DNA of 41,010 nt from the IMG/VR virus record IMGVR_UViG_3300009098_000014, positions 1-41,010 of that record. One strand, written 5' to 3'. Each line of letters opens with the position of its first letter. Position 1 is the first letter of the stretch. Below the pieces are notes generated by a model. That model did no database searches. It saw only the letters and a program-made list of their open reading frames with translations, and had not been told where the DNA came from. The DNA is from a virus. Positions 9,601-16,433 of this stretch are shown piece after piece. A program made the position numbers and the translations under genes.

Positions 9601-12600
9601 CGAGAAACTGTCGCAGTACATTCGCCAGGAATTAGAGGCCGTCGAGACAACCGACGCCGCAGCGGACATACGCACCACGCTCAACGCGACAGCGGAGCGG
9701 CTGGCTAAGACCAGCAAAGAGTCGCGCACCACCACTCCCGAACTGCAAGCAGCCAGTGCAGCAGCGAGCGCACGCATCGAAAGGATTCTCGACAGCCTTA
9801 CCAAACAGCTTGAGCATTATCAGCGTGTCAGCAATGAGCGGGCGCGGCTGACTGAGATACTGCCGCAGATAGAAGCACTAGAGCGCGGCGAAAAGATTAA
9901 AGGTGTTGAGTCCTACGCTACCCCCCGCAGTGCTCGCACCGCAGAAGCTATGTCTAAACTGGGCGCAGTCAATGAGCCTATTCTGCAGCACGTTGAGCGA
10001 GCCGGTGAGGCTGGAGCAAGCCTGCATAAAATCTTGGACGATTTTATCGCTAACTCGATAGCCGCTCACGCGACACCACAAATGACTGAGCTGGCCCAAA
10101 TCCTTCGGCGGGTCATACCGGAGACTAAGGTGCGTCAAGGTGAAGGACGCATAGATAATAGGGCGGTAGGGCTGTACGACCCGGTCGCTCGTGAAATTTA
10201 TGTGGATACCAAGGCAGCACGGGCAGACGGTAGTGGGGCGGTGACGCTACTGCATGAAACCGTGCATCGGGGCACGCTGGACTATATTACGCATTTGTAT
10301 GAGACACCCGAGGTGCTTCTCACTCCTCGTGAATTTGCTCATAAGACCGCACTAGAATCAATCCGTTCTGAAGTGTCTCGGGTTTTAGACGAGGGTAATC
10401 TTAGCCGGTCGTTTGCCGAAGCTGAGGGTCTGGAGTACGCGCTGCGGGAGTACGACGCCGACAATGTGAGGGGTCCGCACGAACTGGCGACGCAACTCCT
10501 AACCCAGCCGGAAGTTTACAACATCCTATCGCGTGAGACCGCTAGCCACCGTTTCCGACAGGCACTCGACAATGTCGGTATGGGGATATCGTCGAAGGCA
10601 TCGATTTGGGACGGCTTCAAACGGATCGTCCGCAGTATTTTTGGGGTGCCTGAGCGCCTCGACTCGGTGCTCGACTACGCGATGCGGCCATTGACCGAGG
10701 TTCTTGAGACCGGCGCTAAGTTCCGCCCTGAGCATCTCACTGAAGCCCGGACCATCGCCCGCAATAACTTTGACGTGATTGGTCCGGAGTCGCAACGGAC
10801 CGCCGCCAGTATGAAGCGTATCAAGGACGCCGCTAAGAATTTCGCCGACCCCAAAGGACGGTTGCTCCTGCGTGGTGCGTTCCAGGGGGGCAACCTCCAG
10901 GCGATCCACGATATGCTTAAGCCGTACATCCCGTCGGTGACGGCGCACCGCGATGCGATAGACCGCGTCAAGAATGCGTCCGACGCGGAGGCGGTACGGC
11001 AGATCACCACCTACGACAATAACGGACAGCCGATCACCGAGTCGGCTATGGACAAAACAAACCGGCTCTCTAACCAGCTACGCGAGTCGCCGGATGTCCG
11101 TGAGATATCCAACCTGATGAGTGAGGTGCAGTACGCCGGCATGTCGGTGATCGACCCTGCCCGCAACGCGCACTTGACCACTCCCGAACAACTTCGGGAG
11201 CAGGCCGCCTTGCAACGCCGCTTCGACGATCTGCCCCAAGCGGCGCAGCAAATCTACCGTGAGCACAACGCACTGCGCGATGAGTGGCACCGAGCCGACC
11301 GGGAAGCCAAGATCGAGGAGTTTGTCGAGACGACCTTCGAGGAGTCAACTCCGGCCGAGCGCCTTGCCATCAAAAACCAGATGCGCACCCGCCAGGGTAT
11401 CCTGGACGTGATCGACCGGGCGGAGGCGACGCCTATCGGTCCGTTACTAGGGAACAAGGCAGCCTTGGCAAAGGTCTTTGCCGAGAGCCAGCGCCTCGGG
11501 TTTGTCGACGGCGACTATTTCGGATTACGGCGCAACGGCGAGTACATTGTCAGCTATGGCGACCCAAAGGTGCCGTCGAGTTATGGCGTTGAGCACTTCG
11601 AGACGGTCACCGCAGCCCAAACCCGCAAGGATGAATTGCACCGGGGTAACGTGGAGAAGGGCATACCGAAACGTACCGACGTGTCCCAGGTCTTTACTAA
11701 ATCCCAGATGCAATCGAATAAGCTGTTCCAGAACCCGGCGCAGGCGCTTGGTACGCTCGACCGGGCATTGGAGACCGGCGGCATTACCGGCGACCGTGCT
11801 GAGATAATCAAGGACCTCTACGCTACCCAGCTAATCCAGCAGGGTATCCGCGCTGCCACCCATACAATGCGGCGCGAGGGTATCCGGGGTGCCACCGAGG
11901 ACTACGCCCGCACATTGATGGGCGACTACCTCGCCCACAATGCCCGCATGGGGCATCTGAAGCACGGCGTCGAGGTCAACCGCACCCTGTTCCAGGCCGA
12001 GCACGAGAACCAACAGTTCCGCCACTCCGGTGCGAGCGAGCTAGAGGTTGCCCTTGCCGAGACCGGGGTGCGGGAACTGCGCAAGCGCCAGATACCGGCG
12101 GATGGCGACACATCAGCCGATATGATTGGCAACGGGTCGCGTGCACTGACCAGTTGGACCGTCGCAAGCTCGCTGATACGCCCGGCGCATTTCTTTATGA
12201 ACACGGCCGGCGCGCACTCGGCGGCTTCCGGGTTGATGGCTGGCCGCCATGGAGTGGTTGCGTCTAACTACGCGGTCGCCAAGGCGATGGCCCAGATGAC
12301 CGGCACCACGCTAGGGGTCTTTCGTCGCGATGCCTGGGCCGCCATCAAGAACGAAATGGGCGCGGTCAACTGGGACACGCTGAAGTTTTACCGGGAGCGG
12401 ATGCGCAATGCCGGGGATATCTCGCCGGAAAACGCTGACCTCGTCGCCGATATGCTGGACCGTACCAACATGGTCAACCAGTCGCGCACCCGCGAGATGC
12501 GCCGCATGGCCGGGCCGCAGGGGTATATGGCCGGACACAGCTACATCGCTCGGGCGATGGATGTCTTCAGTGCCGGTGAGCATGCCGCCGATAGCAGTAT

Positions 12601-13753
12601 GAGATTTGCCATCGCCAAGGCGGCTTTTGTGACCGAGTTCAACAAGAATGGCCATAACGCTGCAGAGGCGCTCAAATATTCCGAGCAGATCGCCCGCGAC
12701 TCGATGCCGGACTACAACCAGAAATCCAGGCTGGCGACGCCGCAGGGTACTCTGGGTAAGCTCGCTCCAGTGACGACCCAGTTCCGCCAGTTCGGCTTGC
12801 ACATGCTGGGCGTGCAGGCAAACCTGATCGCTAAGAGCCTGCGCGATGCGAACCCGGAGATACGTTCGCAAGCCCGTAAATCCCTAGCCCTTCTGCACAT
12901 GCAGCACATGTTGTGGACCGGCGTCGGCGGCGCGGTGTTCGGCTCGTTGCCGATGATGGCTGGGTTGGGACTGTGGGATTTCCTCCACGGTGAGGACCCA
13001 CACACCAACCGGGAGTGGGAAGTCCAGTCACGCAACATAGCGAAAGACATCGCTGGTAAGGGTGTCGCCGACGTAATCGCCTATGGGCTGCCAATGGCGG
13101 CCGGGATCGACACGCACCGGTCTTTGCAGTTTACCAACCTCCTCGGCGTGCCGGAATGGCGGACCCACGACAAGGAAGGCACGCTGTCTTTCGCCATCCA
13201 GATGCTAGGACCGTCGGCCGATAATGCCGCCGGGATGGCCGCGTCGGTATTTAACATGATGAAGGGCGACTTCCGCCCCGAGACCGTCGCCAAGCTGATG
13301 CCGCGCATCGTCAGGGACCCCATCGAGGCGTACCAATGGGGGACCGAGGGGTTGAAGACAGCTAAGGGCGACCTGACTATCGCCCGGCCGGAGCAGTTCT
13401 CGACGGCGGAGTTGATCGCCAAGGCGGCAGGCTTTATCCCCAAAACCGCGAGTGATGCACGTAATGTTCGCGCCACGATAGACGTGGTTAACAAGGTTTC
13501 GGACGCTGCCAAGCGCGCGATCCTCGACGAGTTCATCCGAACCCCTGCCGCTGACCGCAAGTCAGTGATGGATAAAATCTACCGCTACAACTCTATCGCC
13601 GAACCGGCTGAACGAATCACTGGACAGGCGATCCAGGCCCGGATACGAGAGCAGGCGATTATCAACGCGCAACCAAATCTTGCGGGTATGCGCGGCGTGT
13701 CGCGGCGCGAAGTACCGCTAATGGAGAACTGGACTAGGTTCGCTCGACAATAA
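6608..13753 (+). CDS. Giant 2381-residue internal virion/polyvalent-type protein with HETVH metallopeptidase motif
   Basis: The largest gene of the window. Glycine-rich hydrophobic segments occur at about 197-240 and 277-300, compatible with membrane insertion during ejection. Residues 380-760 are Pro/Gln/Glu-rich linker. A Lys/Ala/Glu-rich coiled-coil-like section covers about 770-930. H1216-E-T-V-H1220 is a zinc metallopeptidase HExxH motif, preceded by a strand-rich stretch (AVGLYDPVAREIYVDTKAA) and followed by GPHELATQLLTQPEVY, as in metallopeptidase domains of phage and plasmid polyvalent proteins. The C-terminal 900 residues resemble large polyvalent-protein-associated regions, with a hydrophobic patch near 2098-2128. 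It begins two bases after the preceding stop. Role as an ejected core protein is inferred from size, neighbours and domains. Confidence 0.75.
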   Translation: MAALDDEDMPVYGSGIAASSPYDTIAVPPPPQQQSALGDGGDYGGGEEQQAPISSQVLQLLAKRGLRTPAPEGSAREMLQKVAREQLVNYQQQQAQPTKQTYGGFDAQASQGQFDPNTELVPDLPPPEKKKEEEGYGQALVRGFLRAGENAKATADVLKGQKPKTSKVEEAEFEKPFELKDVKDPALLTKKMIFGLSKSAPELAGMILGGTVGTAVGGPVGGVVGAATGTGGVAAIQAIGTAYAYELEKIKDNPTPEAIDKAWSTAQIEAAKASGVSAASIAFFIVGKPLGSVLKNMMTKSVVDAAGQTVAKTAGVPLQVGVQAVGQPAISVAGQVAGNVAEGKPIGEGVPEAAVSAIPNIAFDAFGRAIHRGLSGRQPTPEATPGVTQEQQLALGQQGELPLPPGTGTRPPPIDPSGQMNLPLVGGAGERPPVQGEQMRLPDITGPGRQPLGDQTYTPPTAPPVQPELPGFEPPTPGAPVRGPQTELPLQGGAETPARMIGGQRIPEGAPFVDDGATSIGAAARPIGRVGPEPAEVTPEVTDLALQPDLFRTPTGEVRGPQMGLPGTEDVSVGGTRVPMNAPVLETARRAERDTGARSPIGRLVEPETQQDRRPTQEEGQQDLLGLKTAEGWTFERDHTGPGYVVKNADGNVISVGDSQEQALRFARERHPDQVAATAAPRMTEEPAAQPAGRQINQGTGPTLREAEAAVTRRGGVTEEVPAEEAKPAVTGTKEQLVSAEEKAPPAEAAKVEPAASGRDAVPETPKAETPTAPVKLNREQIIQRLTELGASKAEISSARRKNIVNARNDLAGKEASVAKTAEVKAKALKAGEAAEQIIADRKAEAEARVKRVTDKAKQRAEARVTKPAEELRTETETETEGATTRTKAGAFTMGEGEEMPARAAPAQPSKQPSKMQTGARKESRDHTKLTPTSGQIARVSQHIELTRNPLAVTPGLESTRRAQSIVQHILERGMDLARAIKEFGERKPGTPGPKPNVEKLSQYIRQELEAVETTDAAADIRTTLNATAERLAKTSKESRTTTPELQAASAAASARIERILDSLTKQLEHYQRVSNERARLTEILPQIEALERGEKIKGVESYATPRSARTAEAMSKLGAVNEPILQHVERAGEAGASLHKILDDFIANSIAAHATPQMTELAQILRRVIPETKVRQGEGRIDNRAVGLYDPVAREIYVDTKAARADGSGAVTLLHETVHRGTLDYITHLYETPEVLLTPREFAHKTALESIRSEVSRVLDEGNLSRSFAEAEGLEYALREYDADNVRGPHELATQLLTQPEVYNILSRETASHRFRQALDNVGMGISSKASIWDGFKRIVRSIFGVPERLDSVLDYAMRPLTEVLETGAKFRPEHLTEARTIARNNFDVIGPESQRTAASMKRIKDAAKNFADPKGRLLLRGAFQGGNLQAIHDMLKPYIPSVTAHRDAIDRVKNASDAEAVRQITTYDNNGQPITESAMDKTNRLSNQLRESPDVREISNLMSEVQYAGMSVIDPARNAHLTTPEQLREQAALQRRFDDLPQAAQQIYREHNALRDEWHRADREAKIEEFVETTFEESTPAERLAIKNQMRTRQGILDVIDRAEATPIGPLLGNKAALAKVFAESQRLGFVDGDYFGLRRNGEYIVSYGDPKVPSSYGVEHFETVTAAQTRKDELHRGNVEKGIPKRTDVSQVFTKSQMQSNKLFQNPAQALGTLDRALETGGITGDRAEIIKDLYATQLIQQGIRAATHTMRREGIRGATEDYARTLMGDYLAHNARMGHLKHGVEVNRTLFQAEHENQQFRHSGASELEVALAETGVRELRKRQIPADGDTSADMIGNGSRALTSWTVASSLIRPAHFFMNTAGAHSAASGLMAGRHGVVASNYAVAKAMAQMTGTTLGVFRRDAWAAIKNEMGAVNWDTLKFYRERMRNAGDISPENADLVADMLDRTNMVNQSRTREMRRMAGPQGYMAGHSYIARAMDVFSAGEHAADSSMRFAIAKAAFVTEFNKNGHNAAEALKYSEQIARDSMPDYNQKSRLATPQGTLGKLAPVTTQFRQFGLHMLGVQANLIAKSLRDANPEIRSQARKSLALLHMQHMLWTGVGGAVFGSLPMMAGLGLWDFLHGEDPHTNREWEVQSRNIAKDIAGKGVADVIAYGLPMAAGIDTHRSLQFTNLLGVPEWRTHDKEGTLSFAIQMLGPSADNAAGMAASVFNMMKGDFRPETVAKLMPRIVRDPIEAYQWGTEGLKTAKGDLTIARPEQFSTAELIAKAAGFIPKTASDARNVRATIDVVNKVSDAAKRAILDEFIRTPAADRKSVMDKIYRYNSIAEPAERITGQAIQARIREQAIINAQPNLAGMRGVSRREVPLMENWTRFARQ
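7756..7767. repeat. Dispersed palindrome, degenerate copy inside the giant gene
   Basis: TACTCCCGGAGT core with the outermost arm bases changed (C before and C after). It encodes ATPGVT in a Pro/Gln-rich linker. Confidence 0.7.
8217..8231. repeat. Dispersed palindrome, one-mismatch copy inside the giant gene
   Basis: TTACTCCCGAAGTAA. It has the same internal mismatch as the copy at 39577-39591. It encodes VTPEVT in a linker. Confidence 0.8.
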
Positions 13754-13768
13754 ACCTGGAGAAGTCAC

Positions 13769-14083
13769 ATGCTGCACGGCCGTTCTTATGGGGAAATCCT
13801 GCGTGATACCGGCCTGTCGTTGGTATCTAAGGCGGGCCGAAGCGCGTGGCACCAGGCTGCGGTGGCCGAAGTGTTCCAACTGCCGCCGGGCTGGGTCGGT
13901 ATCGGCGAAGACATCAAGCCGTACATCATCCCAAAGATTGGCGAGCCGCATAAGCCCAACGCCTGGGGCGCGGTGTGGATGCACGCCGCCCGTCTCAAAT
14001 ACATCGAGTACACCGGCATCCACCTGCAGATGAAAAAGCCCGGCTCGCACGCCCGCGAGTCGAAGCAGTGGCGCCGGCTGTGA
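13769..14083 (+). CDS. Small conserved-type phage protein, function unknown
   Basis: 104 residues, mixed alpha/beta character, with GWVGIGEDIKPYIIPKIGEPHKPNAW in the middle (read in two parts). The start at 13769 is set by GGAGA about 8 nt upstream (CCTGGAGAAGTCACATG). No enzymatic motif or membrane segment is visible. It follows the giant virion gene by 15 bp and its TGA touches the palindrome at 14084. I do not recognise a function. Confidence 0.65.
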   Translation: MLHGRSYGEILRDTGLSLVSKAGRSAWHQAAVAEVFQLPPGWVGIGEDIKPYIIPKIGEPHKPNAWGAVWMHAARLKYIEYTGIHLQMKKPGSHARESKQWRRL

Positions 14084-14098
14084 TTACTCCCGGAGTAA
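14084..14098. repeat. Dispersed 15-bp palindrome, intergenic copy
   Basis: TTACTCC-C-GGAGTAA, perfect arms. It fills the gap between the stop at 14081-14083 and the GTG at 14101; its GGAG sits 5 nt before that GTG. Confidence 0.95.
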
Positions 14099-14100
14099 CC

Positions 14101-14310
14101 GTGTCGCCCGATGTCAACCTGTTCGACATGGACGACTACGACCGCGCCCGGAACCAAGCCTATTGCCGCGAGATAGAGGCGCAGATGCTGGCGGCGGAGC
14201 TTGACCCCCGGAATTTTTTCCGCCTCAAGGGCAAGCGGAGCTATAATCTCAACCATGGAACGCCGTACAGCTCGCCAGTACGATCCGGCGGAGTTAGAGC
14301 ACTTCGCTAG
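14101..14310 (+). CDS. Small acidic/helical hypothetical protein (GTG start)
   Basis: 69 residues if started at GTG 14101, where the palindrome supplies GGAG with 5-nt spacing. The N-terminal part (SPDVNLFDMDDYDRARNQAY) is acidic and helical. The C-terminal part is basic and overlaps the next gene by 56 bp in another frame. The frame is open further upstream to 13975, but that would overlap the preceding gene heavily and lacks a ribosome site. Function unknown. Confidence 0.55.
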   Translation: MSPDVNLFDMDDYDRARNQAYCREIEAQMLAAELDPRNFFRLKGKRSYNLNHGTPYSSPVRSGGVRALR

Positions 14311-14476
14311 TTACCGGCAGGAACGCGCGGCCTTTCGGCCGCGCCGCTGCAAAGGCGGTGAGCGGTGCTGGGTCACCTACGGTCCGCCGGTGATCAATTC
14401 CAGTGGCGTGTGCACGGGCTGTCGCAGTAAACCGATGGCCTACCGCCTGCCGGTCGAGGAGCGGATCGAGCCATGA
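14255..14476 (+). CDS. Small zinc-ribbon-like protein
   Basis: 73 residues from ATG 14255 (MERRTARQYDPAEL). Cysteines at RRCKGGERCW and GVCTGCRSK form a C-x5-C...C-x2-C pattern that could bind zinc. An in-frame upstream start at 14201 would overlap the previous gene further and is less likely. The stop overlaps the next ATG as ATGA (14473-14476), indicating coupled translation. No further function can be read. Confidence 0.6.
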   Translation: MERRTARQYDPAELEHFASYRQERAAFRPRRCKGGERCWVTYGPPVINSSGVCTGCRSKPMAYRLPVEERIEP

Positions 14477-14631
14477 TTATTGAAATTTTATTTGTCGTAA
14501 CCCTCTTTCTTTGGTTGCTAACTATCTTGCCTATTCCGCCAATGGCGCCGTTCTCGGCGAGCAACGTGTATTTCGCTTTTATCGCGGTCTTACTGCTCGG
14601 CCTTTATATTTTTCTGCCTACAATGCGATGA
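14473..14631 (+). CDS. 52-residue two-TM membrane protein, holin candidate
   Basis: ATG 14473 to TGA 14629-14631. Two hydrophobic segments, about residues 2-21 (IIEILFVVTLFLWLLTIL) and 31-50 (NVYFAFIAVLLLGLYIFL), are separated by a short Pro-rich turn; the protein ends with a basic residue. It is coupled by ATGA overlaps to both the upstream zinc-ribbon gene and the downstream gene. Size and topology fit class II holins, but small two-TM proteins of unknown role are frequent in phages and no endolysin is adjacent. Holin is therefore a hypothesis. Confidence 0.6.
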   Translation: MIIEILFVVTLFLWLLTILPIPPMAPFSASNVYFAFIAVLLLGLYIFLPTMR

Positions 14632-14858
14632 CATCGTGGAAGCAGCTCGAACTGTTCGGGCGGGATATGGTAGGCATGGAGCCAACAATTCCCGGCCGCC
14701 TCGTTGTCTCCGACGAGGGCACCGGCGAGTACGTTCACCTCGACATGTATCGGGGACAAACATGGCTACGGATCAGCGTGACCCGCAACACCTTGCGTTT
14801 GTATGCCCAGAAGCTACTGGAAGCAGCGAATCGTGATATGCCCCTCGTGCCACGGTGA
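14628..14858 (+). CDS. Small hypothetical protein
   Basis: 76 residues from ATG 14628 (MTSWKQLELFGRDMVG), which overlaps the upstream TGA as ATGA. Predicted beta-rich centre (GRLVVSDEGTGEYVHLDMY, TWLRISVTRNTLRLY) and a helical end. The same frame opens earlier at 14511, but that would lie inside the membrane-protein gene, so the coupled start is preferred. Function not recognised. Confidence 0.6.
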   Translation: MTSWKQLELFGRDMVGMEPTIPGRLVVSDEGTGEYVHLDMYRGQTWLRISVTRNTLRLYAQKLLEAANRDMPLVPR

Positions 14859-15057
14859 CGGTTTCGTACGGTATCCGTACCCATGCGAGATGTGCGGCGG
14901 CAGTACCGTAACCTATTGCTGCGAAGGCGAATCCTCAACCGAGTGCGCACACGTCTCGTCACCCTATTGTTGGTGCGGGGGAGGCAATGACTGTCCTGAA
15001 TTTCAAAAAACCGGAAAAGCCAGAGCCGCGTGTGTACCAGTGCCAGTGCGGCTGTGA
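14833..15057 (+). CDS. Cys-rich zinc-finger protein (DnaJ-type CxxCxGxG motif)
   Basis: 74 residues from GTG 14833, with GGAAG about 10 nt upstream; an ATG at 14803 in frame is the alternative. CPSCHGDG, CEMCGG, CC, CWCGGG and a final C give the paired-cysteine spacing of DnaJ/TsuA-like zinc centres. It overlaps the preceding gene by 26 bp and the following one by 71 bp, both in other frames. The cysteine pattern argues for a real gene despite the overlaps. Role unknown. Confidence 0.5.
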   Translation: MICPSCHGDGFVRYPYPCEMCGGSTVTYCCEGESSTECAHVSSPYCWCGGGNDCPEFQKTGKARAACVPVPVRL

Positions 15058-15202
15058 AAACTTCTGGCTCTATGACGACGGCCAGATCGAGTGCGTGGAA
15101 TGTAATACATTCCACCCGGACATGACCGGCTATTGGAAGACGATAGACCCGGAAGGGGAGACCTATGAAAGGCCAATCGAAAATCCGGAAAGTTCTTCAT
15201 GA
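14987..15202 (+). CDS. Small zinc-ribbon protein
   Basis: 71 residues. The start follows GGGGGAGG directly upstream (14975-14985). CQCGCENFWLYDDGQIECVEC at about residues 19-39 is a two-knuckle zinc ribbon resembling transcription-factor or rubredoxin-like ribbons. A short acidic tail follows. It overlaps the next small gene by 38 bp. Likely nucleic-acid or protein binding; specific role unknown. Confidence 0.65.
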   Translation: MTVLNFKKPEKPEPRVYQCQCGCENFWLYDDGQIECVECNTFHPDMTGYWKTIDPEGETYERPIENPESSS

Positions 15203-15314
15203 GTTCAAGACCGGGTCGCTGCACAGCGGCTCGAAGAAGGGGCCGGTCGTCAAGAATCGTAAGCAGGCCATCGCAATAGCCTTATCTGAAGCAGGGCAGA
15301 GTAAGAAAAAATGA
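15165..15314 (+). CDS. DUF6496-like small basic phage protein
   Basis: 49 residues from ATG 15165 to TGA 15312-15314, with GGGGAG 4 nt upstream of the start region. The order KIRKVLHEFKTG, LHSGSKKGPVV, KQAIAIALSEAG matches a small conserved family widely found in phages and bacteria (DUF6496 as I recall it). It is strongly basic. Function is not established. The stop overlaps the next ATG as ATGA. Confidence 0.7.
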   Translation: MKGQSKIRKVLHEFKTGSLHSGSKKGPVVKNRKQAIAIALSEAGQSKKK

Positions 15315-15724
15315 AGGGCGCTCCTAGGCAGATAGTATGCTCGCGGGGGCACGACATGGAATCGTCTCGTCGTGTCTATCCGAACGGTGACACGTACTGC
15401 TATGAGTGCAAACGCGTTCGTCATAAGAAGTATAGAGCGCAATACCCTGACAGAATGAAGGTTTATGACAGAGCGTCTAATCTTAGAAAGCTATATAGCT
15501 TAGAGCCACTTGCGTTTCAGCTATTGCTAATCGCACAGGGTAAGAAGTGCGCGATCTGCCGGACGGACAATTGGGGGCTTCACGGCCCATAAGTCGATCA
15601 CGACCACACCACTGGAGAAGTACGGGGCATTCTCTGCCACCGTTGTAACGCCGGTATCGGTTCCTTAAAGGATAGCCCGGCGCTATTGTCCGCAGCTATC
15701 GACTACCTAACTCGTAAAGGATAA
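15311..15724 (+). pseudogene. Endonuclease VII-like recombination nuclease interrupted by an in-frame stop
   Basis: Translation from ATG 15311 gives C-x2-GH and CYEC near the N terminus and CAIC at about 79-82, then ends at TAA 15590-15592 after HGP. The same frame continues without a shift into VDHDHTTGEVRGILCHRCNAGIG and ends at TAA 15722-15724 (137 codons). This is the endonuclease VII family: paired zinc cysteines around a DHDH metal-binding core, cutting branched DNA. The stop falls just before the catalytic DHDH, so the short product should be inactive. A mutation, a sequencing error or stop readthrough would each explain it. The 3' half shows no other start with a good ribosome site. 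Confidence 0.75.
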
Positions 15725-15727
15725 TTC

Positions 15728-16147
15728 ATGGCCTATGTAGCCTACAGCAACTCGCCGATCCACGTTCGCGAGACCGCCGGTGCGGTCGACCCCGGTTACG
15801 GTCACCCCGGTAGCGAACGCCCCGATAACTCTCTGCCCGGTGGATTGCCGCCTATTGGCGGCACCTTACCGGAGCCGCCGCCGGGTATCTGGCCGCCGCC
15901 GTCTTTCAACCACCCGTGGGCGCCGATCCCGCCCGACGCCACCACTAAGCCGCCGCCGGGCGCGGTGTGGCCGCCGCTCGGGGAAGACCTACCCGATGGG
16001 CAGTTCTGGATCGTCGCCGGTATCCCCGGCGTCGGCTGGCGCTATGTCGCGGTCGACCTGACCTTGCAGGTCGGCAACGAGTTGCCGGGTGGCCGGCCGC
16101 CGCGACCAAACCAAGGCTTGCCACCGACGGCCGAGCCAAAGCGGTAA
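15728..16147 (+). CDS. Proline/glycine-rich phage protein
   Basis: 139 residues. The N-terminal two thirds consist of Pro/Gly motifs (HPGSERPDNSLPGG, LPEPPPGIWPPP). A structured C-terminal segment, QFWIVAGIPGVGWRYVAVD, is followed by another Pro/Gly tail. Related Pro-rich proteins with a 'W.VVaiPGvGWRYVav' segment occur next to structural genes in many phages. AGGA lies 7 nt before the ATG. Last gene of the + block. Function unknown; possibly virion-associated. Confidence 0.65.
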   Translation: MAYVAYSNSPIHVRETAGAVDPGYGHPGSERPDNSLPGGLPPIGGTLPEPPPGIWPPPSFNHPWAPIPPDATTKPPPGAVWPPLGEDLPDGQFWIVAGIPGVGWRYVAVDLTLQVGNELPGGRPPRPNQGLPPTAEPKR

Positions 16148-16168
16148 ACTTCCCGTAGACGGTCCAAG

Positions 16169-16363
16169 TCACTTGCGGGGAGTGAGAGCCGGGCTGTGCA
16201 GGCCCGGCTCTCCTGATTTACGTCGGGGGGTATCCTTGTAGCGGCCTTGTTTTATCTGCTCTTCAACCCGGTCGTTGGCGATCTTTACAGCTTCCTCAAG
16301 GCTATCGGCTTCGATAACATATTCGTAGCCGCCTATCTCTTCCTTAACGATATATCTAGTCAT
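16169..16363 (-). CDS. Small hypothetical protein
   Basis: 64 residues. The N-terminal 40 (MTRYIVKEEIGGYEYVIEAD, SLEEAVKIANDRVEEQIKQG) form a beta-beta-alpha pattern like small phage proteins with a 'y.v...i.AdsleeAi..A' signature. The C terminus is basic and encoded across the terminator hairpin. It is the last gene of the - block, and its start overlaps the end of the preceding micro-ORF. Role unknown. Confidence 0.6.
   Translation of the reverse strand: MTRYIVKEEIGGYEYVIEADSLEEAVKIANDRVEEQIKQGRYKDTPRRKSGEPGLHSPALTPRK
16184..16212. terminator. Hairpin between converging gene blocks
   Basis: 11-bp perfect stem GAGAGCCGGGC / GCCCGGCTCTC with a 7-nt loop, followed on the + side by CTGATTTA. 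It lies at the meeting point of the + and - blocks, so a bidirectional terminator is likely. It lies within the 3' end of the small - strand gene 16169-16363. The T-tract is weak on both sides. Confidence 0.55.
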
Positions 16364-16433
16364 GCCAGCAACTCACCATGACGACGAGGAGCACCGTTAG
16401 CCAGAACACGACGGGGAAAATGCGCCAGATCAT
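16356..16433 (-). CDS. 25-residue single-TM micro-ORF
   Basis: ATG 16433-16431 overlaps the primase stop as ATGA, and TAG 16358-16356 overlaps the next gene's start. The peptide is almost entirely hydrophobic (IFPVVFWLTVLLVVMV), ends in SCWHD, and would span a membrane once. The double coupled overlaps support translation. There is no homology I can name; a chance ORF is possible at this length. Confidence 0.45.
   Translation of the reverse strand: MIWRIFPVVFWLTVLLVVMVSCWHD

Noticed and set aside
14473-14631. Firm holin annotation
   Set aside because: Only size and two TM segments support it; no endolysin or spanin gene is adjacent, so it is kept as a candidate.
15311-15724. Alternative genetic code with TAA as sense
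   Set aside because: Many other genes end normally at TAA in the window and show no conserved sequence beyond it.
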